This document shows positions 14,829 to 22,380 of a stretch of 31,956 nt of DNA, in pieces. Numbering within the stretch: the stretch's first letter is position 1; every line of letters starts with the position of its first letter. This stretch comes from Rhodobacteraceae bacterium UBA2776 (GTDB lineage: Bacteria; Pseudomonadota; Alphaproteobacteria; Rhodobacterales; Rhodobacteraceae). The position numbers and the translations under genes are program-made. Below the pieces are notes generated by a model. That model made no database searches. It was given only the letters and a program-made list of their open reading frames with translations, and was not told the DNA's origin. The stretch lies in assembly GCA_002352425.1 (NCBI GenBank), contig DEIK01000062.1, positions 1 to 31,956 on the forward strand. The letters are read 5' to 3'.

Positions 14829-16973
14829 ATGATGGGTGCGAGTAAAATTCTAACAGTCTCTTATGGCACGTTTTCGTGCACTCTTGAGGGCTTTGACGAT
14901 TCCTTTGGAACAATGAAGGCAATCGCGGAATACTTCCGTGATCTGGCTTCTGATGACCGGTATTTCGGAGCGGAACCCGCGACACCGGATGCCGAAATGC
15001 TCGCCAAAATCGCTGGGCAGGAAATCCAGCGCAAGGTGGAAGCCAAGCTTGAAGACAACGGTGTGACTTTGCGCCCGATTGAACAAGTAACGCCTCTCGC
15101 AGACGCTACAGTTCAAACGCCGAACCCACAGCCAGAGCCAGACGCAAAAGCCGCGCCCGTTGTTGAGGAGACTGTCGTTGAAGCGCCTATCGTGCCATCC
15201 TTTACATATGATGATGCGCAAGACGAAGCCCAGAGCGCGCCACGTGCCGAATTTGTAACGCCGGACGCCCCTCTAGAAGGGGACACCGAAAGCGTCGCTG
15301 CTAAACTGCGCCGGATTCGTGCCGTTGTGGCCAAGAATGAAGCGGCTGGCAGTGATGCGCCCAGCTTTTCCGAGGACCAGCACGCCAACGGTTTCTTGTC
15401 ACAAGACGATGAACAAGATGAGGTTGCGGAAGTCACTATTGAGGACGTAACTGAAGTTGCTGTGGAGCCAGTTCAAGAGCCGACAGAAGAGCCCGAATCG
15501 CAAGCCGAAGACACCGCGCAGGACGACAAGGCACTGGAAGACGGCGTTCAGGAAGACGACGTTCAAGATGACGACGTTCAAGAAGATAGCGTTCAGGATA
15601 TCGACATCAATGCTATGATGGGCCGTGTCGCCGACGAGGTGGCGGATGTTTCTGATGCGCCTTTGACCGCAGACCCTGAAACATATGATGAAGTTTACGA
15701 GGAAAACGACAGCGATGACGCTGTGAGCAACATTCTTGGTCAAGTTGCCCAAAATGCGGCGAATGAGGACACTATCGAAGAAGAAGTCATTGTAGATGAC
15801 GCTATCGAAGATGAGATCGAAGCCCACGCCGAAGCCGAAGCCGAAGCCGAAGCCGAAGCCGAAGCCGAAGAAATCATCTCAGAGGAAACACCACAAGAGC
15901 CGGTGAGACCTGTCAGACCTTCTCGGGCGCGTATCATTAAGGTCAAGAAAACCGACATGGATCTGGGCGATGCACAAGGCGATGTTGCAGAGGACGTCGC
16001 CCCTCAAGATGATATCATCGAAGACGAAGATTCCGCAGCGAACGTCCAGGAAACAGCGTTGGATGCTTTGGGTGAAACCAGCCTTTCCGCCGAGGATGAA
16101 GCCGAATTGATGGCTGATCTTGCGGATGTCGAGATGGATACACCTGCCGATACGGACAGTGGCATCAATGCAGCGCTGCGTGAGGAACGCACCAACCGCG
16201 CCCTTCGCAGCGAGGGTGACGCCGAGGATGAAGCCTCAGTTGCGCGTCTGTTGGATGAGGCGAACGCAAAGCTTAAAACTGACGAAAGTTCGCGTCGTCG
16301 TTCGGCCATTTCGCATCTGCGCGCAGCTGTTGCAGCCACGGTTGCCGACCGTAAGTTCAACAAGGACAACGACATTGAAACGCCGAATGAGGCCGATGCA
16401 TATCGTACCGATCTGGCGGATGTGATGCGTCCACAGCCAGCCAAGGTAAAGGGCGAAAGAAATATCGACCGTCCGGCCCCGCTTATTCTGGTTTCTGAAC
16501 AACGTATCGACGGTGAAGAAGGCGAACAACCAGCTGTTGTGTCCCCAATCCGTCCGCGCCGCATCTCGAAAAACGATGTGACATTACATGAGGTTGAGGC
16601 AGGGTCAAACTTGGGCCTGGCTGATTTATCCGGCACAGATCACGACGGTGATGACAAAGACGCAAACATCTTTGCGGGCAGCACCAGCTTTGCTGATTTT
16701 GCCGAAAAGATGGGTGCATCTGAATTGCCAGATCTGCTGGAAGCCGCCGCCGCCTATACCGCCTATGTTGAGGGTCGCCCACACTTTGGTCGTCCGCACC
16801 TGATGCGCCAAGTGGCCAATTTTTCTGGCAAGGCCGACTTTAACCGCGAAGAAGGTTTACGCTCATTCGGGCAGTTGCTGCGTCAAGGTAAAATCGTCAA
16901 GGTCAATCGCGGCAAATTTGAAATCGCCGAAACGACCCGCTTCAAACCAGAAGCGCGCATCGCGGGCGAATAA
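14829..16973 (+). CDS. Long acidic protein with conserved N- and C-terminal domains and repetitive centre
   Basis: A 714-residue protein; the name is unknown to me, although similar N-termini occur in Rhodobacteraceae proteins sometimes labelled chemotaxis protein, without clear basis. The N-terminus (~1-75; KILTVSYGTFSCTLEGF, GTMKAIAEYFRDL, RYFGAEP) is compact and conserved-looking. The centre (~80-540) is extremely rich in Glu and Asp and probably disordered. It includes four VQ-DD units and an (EA)n run encoded by exact DNA repeats. The last ~100 residues (FADFAEKMGAS, EAAAAYTAYVEGRPHFGRPHLMRQV, FGQLLRQGKIVKVNRGKFEIAE) look like a folded, possibly winged-helix domain. ATG 14829 or 14832 is preferred to GTG 14817 because AGCAGG precedes them. 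A strong terminator follows at 17010. It could be a cytoplasmic scaffold or a DNA/RNA-mimicking regulator; this is speculation. Confidence 0.78.
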   Translation: MMGASKILTVSYGTFSCTLEGFDDSFGTMKAIAEYFRDLASDDRYFGAEPATPDAEMLAKIAGQEIQRKVEAKLEDNGVTLRPIEQVTPLADATVQTPNPQPEPDAKAAPVVEETVVEAPIVPSFTYDDAQDEAQSAPRAEFVTPDAPLEGDTESVAAKLRRIRAVVAKNEAAGSDAPSFSEDQHANGFLSQDDEQDEVAEVTIEDVTEVAVEPVQEPTEEPESQAEDTAQDDKALEDGVQEDDVQDDDVQEDSVQDIDINAMMGRVADEVADVSDAPLTADPETYDEVYEENDSDDAVSNILGQVAQNAANEDTIEEEVIVDDAIEDEIEAHAEAEAEAEAEAEAEEIISEETPQEPVRPVRPSRARIIKVKKTDMDLGDAQGDVAEDVAPQDDIIEDEDSAANVQETALDALGETSLSAEDEAELMADLADVEMDTPADTDSGINAALREERTNRALRSEGDAEDEASVARLLDEANAKLKTDESSRRRSAISHLRAAVAATVADRKFNKDNDIETPNEADAYRTDLADVMRPQPAKVKGERNIDRPAPLILVSEQRIDGEEGEQPAVVSPIRPRRISKNDVTLHEVEAGSNLGLADLSGTDHDGDDKDANIFAGSTSFADFAEKMGASELPDLLEAAAAYTAYVEGRPHFGRPHLMRQVANFSGKADFNREEGLRSFGQLLRQGKIVKVNRGKFEIAETTRFKPEARIAGE
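15546..15605 (+). repeat. Four 15-bp direct repeats inside the acidic protein gene
   Basis: Four in-frame units begin at 15546, 15561, 15576 and 15591, each starting GTTCA and encoding VQEDD, VQDDD, VQEDS and VQDID. The copies differ at a few bases. They lengthen the acidic linker without shifting frame. Confidence 0.85.
15831..15870 (+). repeat. Hexanucleotide microsatellite (GAAGCC) x6.7
   Basis: Six perfect GAAGCC units plus GAAG, encoding alternating Glu and Ala in the acidic protein. The unit is a multiple of three, so slippage would change linker length without breaking the frame. Confidence 0.95.
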
Positions 16974-17009
16974 CTAGAATTCTCACTCTAAATCGTGTGA
17001 ATGACGAAT

Positions 17010-17040
17010 GGGGCGGCCTTTAGGGCTGCCCCGTTTTTTT
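17010..17040 (+). terminator. Strong intrinsic terminator after the acidic protein gene
   Basis: A 9-bp stem (17010-17018 with 17024-17032, one G-T pair, loop TTTAG) is followed by G and seven T residues. It ends 36-67 bp past the stop codon and just before the convergent DUF2842 gene end. The reverse orientation has no T-run, so it acts on the plus strand. Confidence 0.92.
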
Positions 17041-17042
17041 GC

Positions 17043-17285
17043 TTATTTGCTTTTGTCGTCGTCAGCATTTGGGTCAGCTTTACCCACCCCCAAGAACACA
17101 GACTTGAACGGGATCATCCACAAAAATCCAAGCACAATGTAGACCGCCAGTTCCAACAGCAACGGTGGGCGATCGAAAAGTGAAACCACAAATAGTGCAA
17201 TGCCGATATAAATTGGCAGGCCGATCAACAAAATGATCAACGACCAGCGGCGGCGGGCCTCATAAGACAGTTTGGAATCGGCCAT
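17043..17285 (-). CDS. DUF2842 small membrane protein
   Basis: An 80-residue protein with two hydrophobic helices (about residues 14-35 and 44-63) separated by DRPPLLLE. The start LSYEARRRWSLIILLIGLPIYI and the segment FLWMIPFKSVFLGVGKADP are typical of DUF2842, a small alphaproteobacterial inner-membrane family of unknown function. It lies 45 bp downstream of purA on the same strand and is probably co-transcribed with it. The C-terminal tail is short and charged (NADDDKSK). Confidence 0.85.
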   Translation of the reverse strand: MADSKLSYEARRRWSLIILLIGLPIYIGIALFVVSLFDRPPLLLELAVYIVLGFLWMIPFKSVFLGVGKADPNADDDKSK

Positions 17286-17330
17286 TTCGGTGTCTCCAGT
17301 TCACTTTAGGGTGTTGCGAGGCGCAAAAGG

Positions 17331-18623
17331 TTAGTCAGCGAAGGGATCCGTCACAAGAATGGTGTCTTCCCGTTCGGGCGAGGTGGACAATATCGCCACA
17401 GGGCACTCGATCAACTCTTCCACGCGCCGCACATATTTGATCGCCGCCGCTGGCAGATCATTCCATGATCGCGCGCCCTCGGTGCTTTCCGACCAGCCCG
17501 GGATTTCCTCATAGATCGGCGTGCAACGGGCCTGTTGGTCGGCGGCTGTCGGCAGATAATCCAGACGTTCGCCGTCCAATTCATAAGCGACACAGATTTT
17601 CAGGGTCTCAAACCCGTCCAAAACATCCAATTTGGTGAAGGCAATGCCCGACACACCAGAGGTCGCACAGGTTTGGCGCACCAAAACCGCATCAAACCAG
17701 CCACAGCGCCGTTTGCGGCCTGTGTTGGTGCCAAATTCATGGCCCCGTTCGCCCAAACGCTGACCATCGTCGTCGTTCAACTCGGCCGGGAACGGGCCTT
17801 CGCCAACCCGCGTGGTATAGGCTTTGACGATACCCAGCACGAAATCTATCGCGCCTGGCCCAAGGCCAACGCCAGTCGCGGCTTGGCCTGCGATCACGTT
17901 GGACGAAGTTACAAAAGGGTATGTGCCAAAATCAATGTCCAGCAAAGCGCCTTGCGCGCCTTCAAACAAAATCCGTTTGCCGGATTTGCGTTGCTCGTTC
18001 AGAACTTTCCAAACAGGGGCGGCATATTTTAGAATTTTTGGCGCCACTTCGCTTAATTTGGCCAGCAATTCGTCGCGGTCCACAGGCTCCATGCCCAACC
18101 CTTTGCGCAAGGGATTGTGGTGCATCAGGGCACGATCTACCCGCAATTCCAGCGTCTTGGCATCGCCCAAATCGGCGACCCGAATGGCACGGCGGCCAAC
18201 TTTGTCTTCATAGGCTGGCCCAATGCCACGGCCCGTGGTGCCTATTTTCGCAATCGAGTTTTGATTTTCACGGGCACGATCCAGCTCGCCGTGGATCGGC
18301 AGGATCAGCGGGGTGTTCTCGGCAATCATCAGATTATCTGAATTGATTTCAACACCTTGGCCACGAATGCCTTCGATTTCGTCCAGCAGGTGCCACGGGT
18401 CCAAAACAACACCGTTGCCGATCACGCTTAGCTTGCCGCCGCGTACAATGCCCGATGGCAGTGCGGCCAATTTGAAGACCTCGCCATCAATGACCAAGGT
18501 GTGACCAGCGTTATGGCCGCCCTGAAAGCGCGCGATGACATCGGCGCGTTCAGACAGCCAATCAACGATCTTACCTTTGCCTTCATCGCCCCATTGAGCG
18601 CCAACGACTACTACATTTGCCAT
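17331..18623 (-). CDS. purA: Adenylosuccinate synthetase
   Basis: PurA joins IMP and aspartate using GTP to form adenylosuccinate, the first committed step to AMP. The 430-residue chain opens with VVVGAQWGDEGKGKIVDWLS, which contains the GDEGKGK phosphate-binding loop. It then shows FQGGHNAGHTLV, GTTGRGIGPAYEDKVGR, ILFEGAQGALLDIDFGTYPFVTSSN and the C-terminal GTP-contacting SEREDTI-like stretch (SPEREDTI). Length is normal. The ATG complement of 18621-18623 is the start; a preceding TTG would add one residue only. It is divergent from the DUF6524 gene across 162 bp, which contain an inverted repeat AGCCCT/AGGGCT (18714-18731) of unknown meaning. Confidence 0.97.
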   Translation of the reverse strand: MANVVVVGAQWGDEGKGKIVDWLSERADVIARFQGGHNAGHTLVIDGEVFKLAALPSGIVRGGKLSVIGNGVVLDPWHLLDEIEGIRGQGVEINSDNLMIAENTPLILPIHGELDRARENQNSIAKIGTTGRGIGPAYEDKVGRRAIRVADLGDAKTLELRVDRALMHHNPLRKGLGMEPVDRDELLAKLSEVAPKILKYAAPVWKVLNEQRKSGKRILFEGAQGALLDIDFGTYPFVTSSNVIAGQAATGVGLGPGAIDFVLGIVKAYTTRVGEGPFPAELNDDDGQRLGERGHEFGTNTGRKRRCGWFDAVLVRQTCATSGVSGIAFTKLDVLDGFETLKICVAYELDGERLDYLPTAADQQARCTPIYEEIPGWSESTEGARSWNDLPAAAIKYVRRVEELIECPVAILSTSPEREDTILVTDPFAD

Positions 18624-18785
18624 CAAGAATCCCCAGACAATTGTTAAAACCCGTGCTCTTGTAGCCGCACCTGCCCCCGCAAGGAAACCGCAAAAACGTC
18701 ACAGGCCAAAGAGAGCCCTAGACGGAGGGCTAGACAGAGGCGGTACAAACCTGCAATTCTTGGGGAAAACGACTGAGAGGGCATG

Positions 18786-19181
18786 ATGGGTTTTTTGATA
18801 CGCTGGGCATTTGCATTTGGCCTCCTGTCGGCCACCTTCAACCCGACCGAGTGGAATTATGTCCGCTGGGGGTTGAAAAACTACACCAACGAATTGCCAA
18901 TGACGGTGTTGTTCGGGCTGCTGCTGATCATCGGCTACATCATCTACTTACGCGCAACCCTACAATCTATCGGCATGCTGGGCATGGTTTTGGTCACCAG
19001 CGTTGTGGCCGCGATATGTTGGGTTTTATATGACCGCGGGCTACTATCACTGACCAATTCCAGCATCAATGTCTGGATCGGAATTTTCGCATTGTCCGTG
19101 GTTCTGGGGATCGGCCTATCCTGGAGCTTTGTCCGTCGCACTCTATCCGGACAAGTCGATGTCAACGAAAGCAATGATTAG
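18786..19181 (+). CDS. DUF6524-type small membrane protein
   Basis: A 131-residue hydrophobic protein with four predicted helices (about 3-17, 36-54, 61-81 and 92-114). The opening MGFLIRWAFAFGLLSATFNPTEWNY followed by W matches my memory of the DUF6524 family of proteobacteria; function is unknown. GAGG at 18777-18780 is five bases before the ATG at 18786 and only two before the ATG at 18783, so the second is preferred. It is divergent from purA. The nearest downstream gene, secG, is 180 bp away and probably separately transcribed. Confidence 0.8.
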   Translation: MGFLIRWAFAFGLLSATFNPTEWNYVRWGLKNYTNELPMTVLFGLLLIIGYIIYLRATLQSIGMLGMVLVTSVVAAICWVLYDRGLLSLTNSSINVWIGIFALSVVLGIGLSWSFVRRTLSGQVDVNESND

Positions 19182-19215
19182 CACGTGGCGTTGCCGAAGT
19201 GAAATTAAACCACCC

Positions 19216-19318
19216 GCGTGACGGGGCAAGCCAGCGTTTGTTTTCAACGGCGTTTAACAGGGCTAATGATTTCAATCCGCCCAACGGGCCCTAAAGGGCT
19301 TGCGGGCGCGCCCGTCAC
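19216..19318 (+). other. Potentially structured region upstream of secG
   Basis: GTGACGGG (19218-19225) is complementary to CCCGTCAC (19311-19318). Inside are ACGGGC (19284-19289) against GCCCGT (19310-19315), and the small hairpin GCCC-TAAA-GGGC (19288-19299). These pairings are partly mutually exclusive, which is compatible with a switching leader or simply a GC-rich terminator remnant; there is no T-run. Confidence 0.3.
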
Positions 19319-19361
19319 CCCCTAGATAACATCCAACCTAATCAAACGGACCGCGATACCT

Positions 19362-19721
19362 ATGGAAAACGTCATTCTCGTCATTCACCTGATCTTGGCT
19401 CTTAGCCTGATTGGTGTCGTGTTGTTGCAACGCTCGGAGGGCGGCGGCCTTGGGATGGGCGGCGGTGGCGGTGGCGGCGCGATGACAGGCCGTTCGGCAG
19501 CCTCAGCTTTGACCAAGGTGACATGGATTTTAGCCGTCGCATTTATCTGCACATCGATCGCGATGACAGTGATTGCAGCGAAAAACTCGGCCGGATCATC
19601 CGTTGTGGATCGCATCACGGATTCATCGGCTGCGCAAACTGAACCGCTTGCCCCTGCTGCGGATGATTTGTTACCGCCAAGCGCTGGTGATGCGCCTATC
19701 ACGCCTCCACCTGCTGACTAA
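19362..19721 (+). CDS. secG: Preprotein translocase subunit SecG
   Basis: SecG is the small accessory subunit of the SecYEG channel. The 119-residue protein has a first helix (ENVILVIHLILALSLIGVVLLQ), then the diagnostic loop QRSEGGGLGMGGGGGGGAMTGRSA. A second helix (TWILAVAFICTSIAMTVIA) and a variable Ala/Pro/Asp tail typical of alphaproteobacterial SecG follow. It lies upstream of pyrG, a common alphaproteobacterial order. A 163-bp gap separates them, with a weak ACTA-GAAA-TAGT stem and T-run at 19728-19744 that may partly separate transcription. Confidence 0.95.
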   Translation: MENVILVIHLILALSLIGVVLLQRSEGGGLGMGGGGGGGAMTGRSAASALTKVTWILAVAFICTSIAMTVIAAKNSAGSSVVDRITDSSAAQTEPLAPAADDLLPPSAGDAPITPPPAD

Positions 19722-19884
19722 GCATATACTAGAAATAGTTTTTTCAGTTTTTTGCCCAACAGCATGTTGTGGTATGTTGCCAAATCGTTGCGAATCTACT
19801 ATATCTCAAATCCCGTGATGGTGCGCATCTTTTGCTGCAAAACGCGCCTGATAGAACACTTATTTCACGGGGGACGCCAACCGC

Positions 19885-21528
19885 ATGGCACGTTTTATTT
19901 TCATTACTGGTGGTGTTGTTTCCAGCCTTGGCAAGGGTCTGTCGTCGGCCGCATTGGGCGCGTTGCTACAGGCGCGCGGCTATACCGTGCGGTTGCGCAA
20001 ACTTGATCCCTATCTGAATGTAGACCCCGGCACGATGTCCCCGTTTGAACATGGCGAAGTGTTTGTCACCGATGATGGAGCAGAGACCGATCTGGATTTG
20101 GGGCACTACGAGCGCTTCACCGGCGTGTCCGCGCGCAACACCGATTCTGTTTCCTCGGGCCGGATTTATTCCGATGTCTTGGAAAAAGAACGCCGCGGTG
20201 ACTATTTGGGCAAAACCATTCAGGTGATTCCCCATGTCACCAACGAAATCAAGGACTTCATCTCGGTTGGCGAGGATGAGGTCGACTTTATGCTCTGTGA
20301 AATTGGCGGTACGGTGGGCGACATTGAAGCATTGCCGTTCTTTGAAGCGATCCGGCAGTTTTCGCAGGATAAACCACTGGGCCAATGTATTTTTATGCAT
20401 TTGACGTTGATCCCCTATCTGGCTGCGGCGGGTGAGTTGAAGACCAAACCAACCCAGCATTCGGTCAAAGAACTGCGCTCGATCGGGATCGCACCCGACG
20501 TTTTGGTCTGTCGCTCGGAGCAGCCAATCCCAGACAAAGAACGCGCGAAAATCGGGCTGTTTTGTAACGTGCGCACTGAGAATGTGATTGCAGCCTATGA
20601 TCTGAAATCTATCTACGAAGCGCCGATTGCCTATCATCGCGAGGGGTTGGACACGGCGGTCTTAAACGCCTTTGGCATCACCGACTCGCCTCTGCCCGAC
20701 ATGGCCCGCTGGGACGATGTGGCAGACCGCATTATCAATGCCGAGGGCGAAGTCAAAGTCGCGATCGTCGGCAAATACACCCAGCTCGGAGATGCCTATA
20801 AGTCGATCAATGAGGCATTGACCCACGGCGGTTTGGCCAACCGCGTGAAGGTCAATGTTGAATGGGTCGATGCCGAGGTGTTTGACACCGAAGACCCTGC
20901 TGCGCATCTGGAAGGCTTTGACGCGATCCTTGTGCCAGGTGGGTTTGGCGAACGCGGCACCGAGGGCAAAATCAAGGCCGCCGAATTTGCGCGCACCCGC
21001 AAGGTGCCGTATTTGGGCATTTGTTTGGGCATGCAAATGGCTGTCATTGAGGGCGCGCGCAATCTGGCGGGTATCAAAGATGCAGGCTCTGAGGAGTTCG
21101 ATCACGAGGCAGGTGGCAAAAGATTTACACCTGTGGTGTATCATCTCAAGGAATGGGTTCAGGGCAATCACAAGGTGGCACGCAAAGTCGATGATGACAA
21201 AGGCGGCACCATGCGGCTGGGGGCCTATACAGCCAAGCTGACCGAAGGATCTAAGGTCGCTGAGGTCTACGGTGAAACCACAGTTGAGGAACGTCACCGC
21301 CACCGGTACGAGGTGGATATGCAATACCGCGAGGCGCTTGAGGCGCAGGGGATGCAGTTTTCCGGTATCTCACCTGATGGTCGCCTTCCTGAAATTGTGG
21401 AGTGGAAGGATCACCCTTGGTTTATCGGAGTGCAGTTCCACCCCGAACTTAAATCAAAACCGTTTGAGCCACACCCGCTGTTTGCGAGTTTTATCAGTGC
21501 GGCGATTGATTCATCACGTTTGGTTTAG
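19885..21528 (+). CDS. pyrG: CTP synthase (glutamine hydrolysing)
   Basis: PyrG aminates UTP to CTP with ATP and glutamine. The 547-residue chain has the N-terminal synthetase domain (FITGGVVSSLGKGLSSAA, LDPYLNVDPGTMSPFEHGEV, CEIGGTVGDIE). The C-terminal class I glutamine amidotransferase domain follows, with the nucleophile in GICLGMQ and the catalytic His-Glu in FHPELKSKP. Length is normal. The start is the ATG at 19885, preceded by GGGGGA about ten bases upstream. A DUF1330 gene follows by 12 bp on the same strand and is likely co-transcribed. I saw no run of C at the expected transcription start that would indicate the reiterative regulation known in Gram-positive pyrG. Confidence 0.97.
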   Translation: MARFIFITGGVVSSLGKGLSSAALGALLQARGYTVRLRKLDPYLNVDPGTMSPFEHGEVFVTDDGAETDLDLGHYERFTGVSARNTDSVSSGRIYSDVLEKERRGDYLGKTIQVIPHVTNEIKDFISVGEDEVDFMLCEIGGTVGDIEALPFFEAIRQFSQDKPLGQCIFMHLTLIPYLAAAGELKTKPTQHSVKELRSIGIAPDVLVCRSEQPIPDKERAKIGLFCNVRTENVIAAYDLKSIYEAPIAYHREGLDTAVLNAFGITDSPLPDMARWDDVADRIINAEGEVKVAIVGKYTQLGDAYKSINEALTHGGLANRVKVNVEWVDAEVFDTEDPAAHLEGFDAILVPGGFGERGTEGKIKAAEFARTRKVPYLGICLGMQMAVIEGARNLAGIKDAGSEEFDHEAGGKRFTPVVYHLKEWVQGNHKVARKVDDDKGGTMRLGAYTAKLTEGSKVAEVYGETTVEERHRHRYEVDMQYREALEAQGMQFSGISPDGRLPEIVEWKDHPWFIGVQFHPELKSKPFEPHPLFASFISAAIDSSRLV

Positions 21529-21540
21529 GAAGGACGAAAA

Positions 21541-21831
21541 ATGGCAAAAGGATATTGGGTTGGACAAATCGTTGTGCACGACATGCAGGGATATCAGGCG
21601 TATCGCGCAGCAAATGCCGAGGCCTTTGCAAAATACGGAGCGAAATTCCTGATCCGAGGAGGAGAGCAATCCATCCTTGAGGGCACCGCAAATCCGCGGA
21701 CTGTGGTGATAGAGTTTACCGATGTTGAAACAGCGCAAGCCTGTTACGACAGTCCAGAGTATCAAGCTGCCAAAGCCCTACGCGATCCTGCCAGCGACGG
21801 CAATTTGGTGATTGTCGAGGGCTATGAATAA
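21541..21831 (+). CDS. DUF1330 domain protein
   Basis: A 96-residue protein of the DUF1330 family, a dimeric alpha/beta-barrel fold of unknown activity. Family features are the opening KGYWVGQIVVHDMQGYQAYRA, the central FLIRGGEQSILEG, and RTVVIEFTDVETAQACYDSPEYQAAKALR. AGGA before the ATG gives a good ribosome binding site 12 bp after the pyrG stop, so the two are very probably one transcription unit. Two perfect inverted repeats follow the stop codon directly. No catalytic role can be inferred. Confidence 0.9.
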   Translation: MAKGYWVGQIVVHDMQGYQAYRAANAEAFAKYGAKFLIRGGEQSILEGTANPRTVVIEFTDVETAQACYDSPEYQAAKALRDPASDGNLVIVEGYE

Positions 21832-21838
21832 CGCGGCG

Positions 21839-21859
21839 CAAAATTCTTCAAGAATTTTG
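21839..21859. repeat. Inverted repeat 1 of a tandem pair after the DUF1330 gene
   Basis: Perfect 10-bp arms CAAAATTCTT and AAGAATTTTG around a single C. As RNA it would form an AU-rich hairpin with an effectively 3-5-base loop. It lies eight bases after the stop codon and may act as a weak terminator or mRNA 3' end structure. Confidence 0.75.
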
Positions 21860-21861
21860 GT

Positions 21862-21882
21862 ATGAATTTTTCAAAAATTCAT
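21862..21882. repeat. Inverted repeat 2 of a tandem pair after the DUF1330 gene
   Basis: Perfect 10-bp arms ATGAATTTTT and AAAAATTCAT around a single C, two bases after the first inverted repeat. GGCGC occurs on both sides of the pair (21835-21839, 21883-21887). Each hairpin shares AATTTT/AAAATT blocks with the other, so alternative pairings are possible. Confidence 0.75.
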
Positions 21883-21936
21883 GGCGCTCAACTTCTGTAA
21901 TTGGACATTCCAAAAATATTCCCTATATCAAATCCT

Positions 21937-22380
21937 ATGTTTGGTGAATTTCTAAAACGGCTTACAGCCCCCGCCTCCGCCCCGCTGGGTGACATGGATG
22001 CCCGTCTTGCGCTTGGCGCGCTACTGGTCCGCGTTGCCAAATCAGACGAGCATTACGACGGCTCTGAAGCGGCCAAAATTGATCAATTGCTTTCCAAACG
22101 CTATGGCCTGAATTCGGCGCAAGCAGATGAGCTTCGTGAACAATGCGAGGTTCTGGAGTTTGAGGCCCCCGATACTGTACGATTTACCCGCGCCATCAAA
22201 GATGCCGTCCAACATGAGGACCGCATCGGGGTAATTGAAGATCTTTGGGCAGTGGTTCTGGCCGACGGGCAGCGCGATGCTGACGAAAACACGCTGCTGC
22301 GGCTTGTGGCTAATTTGTTGGGCGTCAACGATGTGCAAAGTGCCAAAGCCCGCCACCGCGCTGAGGCCGAACTAGAGTGA
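21937..22380 (+). CDS. TerB-like protein
   Basis: A 147-residue all-helical acidic protein resembling the TerB family, named for tellurite resistance but widely distributed and of unclear function. Features are LALGALLVRVAKSDEHYDGSE near the start and IEDLWAVVLADGQRDADENTLLRLVANLLGV near the end. These acidic helix-turn segments form the family's metal-binding core. The ATG at 21937 is chosen because the preceding 12 codons back to a TTG (21901) lack a binding site; no strong Shine-Dalgarno is seen for 21937 either. Its TGA overlaps the GTG of the next gene (GTGA), suggesting translational coupling. No other ter genes are present. Confidence 0.82.
   Translation: MFGEFLKRLTAPASAPLGDMDARLALGALLVRVAKSDEHYDGSEAAKIDQLLSKRYGLNSAQADELREQCEVLEFEAPDTVRFTRAIKDAVQHEDRIGVIEDLWAVVLADGQRDADENTLLRLVANLLGVNDVQSAKARHRAEAELE

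Noticed and set aside
15831..15870. Repeat array considered as a CRISPR-like or mobile repeat
   Set aside because: It is a hexanucleotide microsatellite in frame within a coding region, with no spacers and no cas genes.
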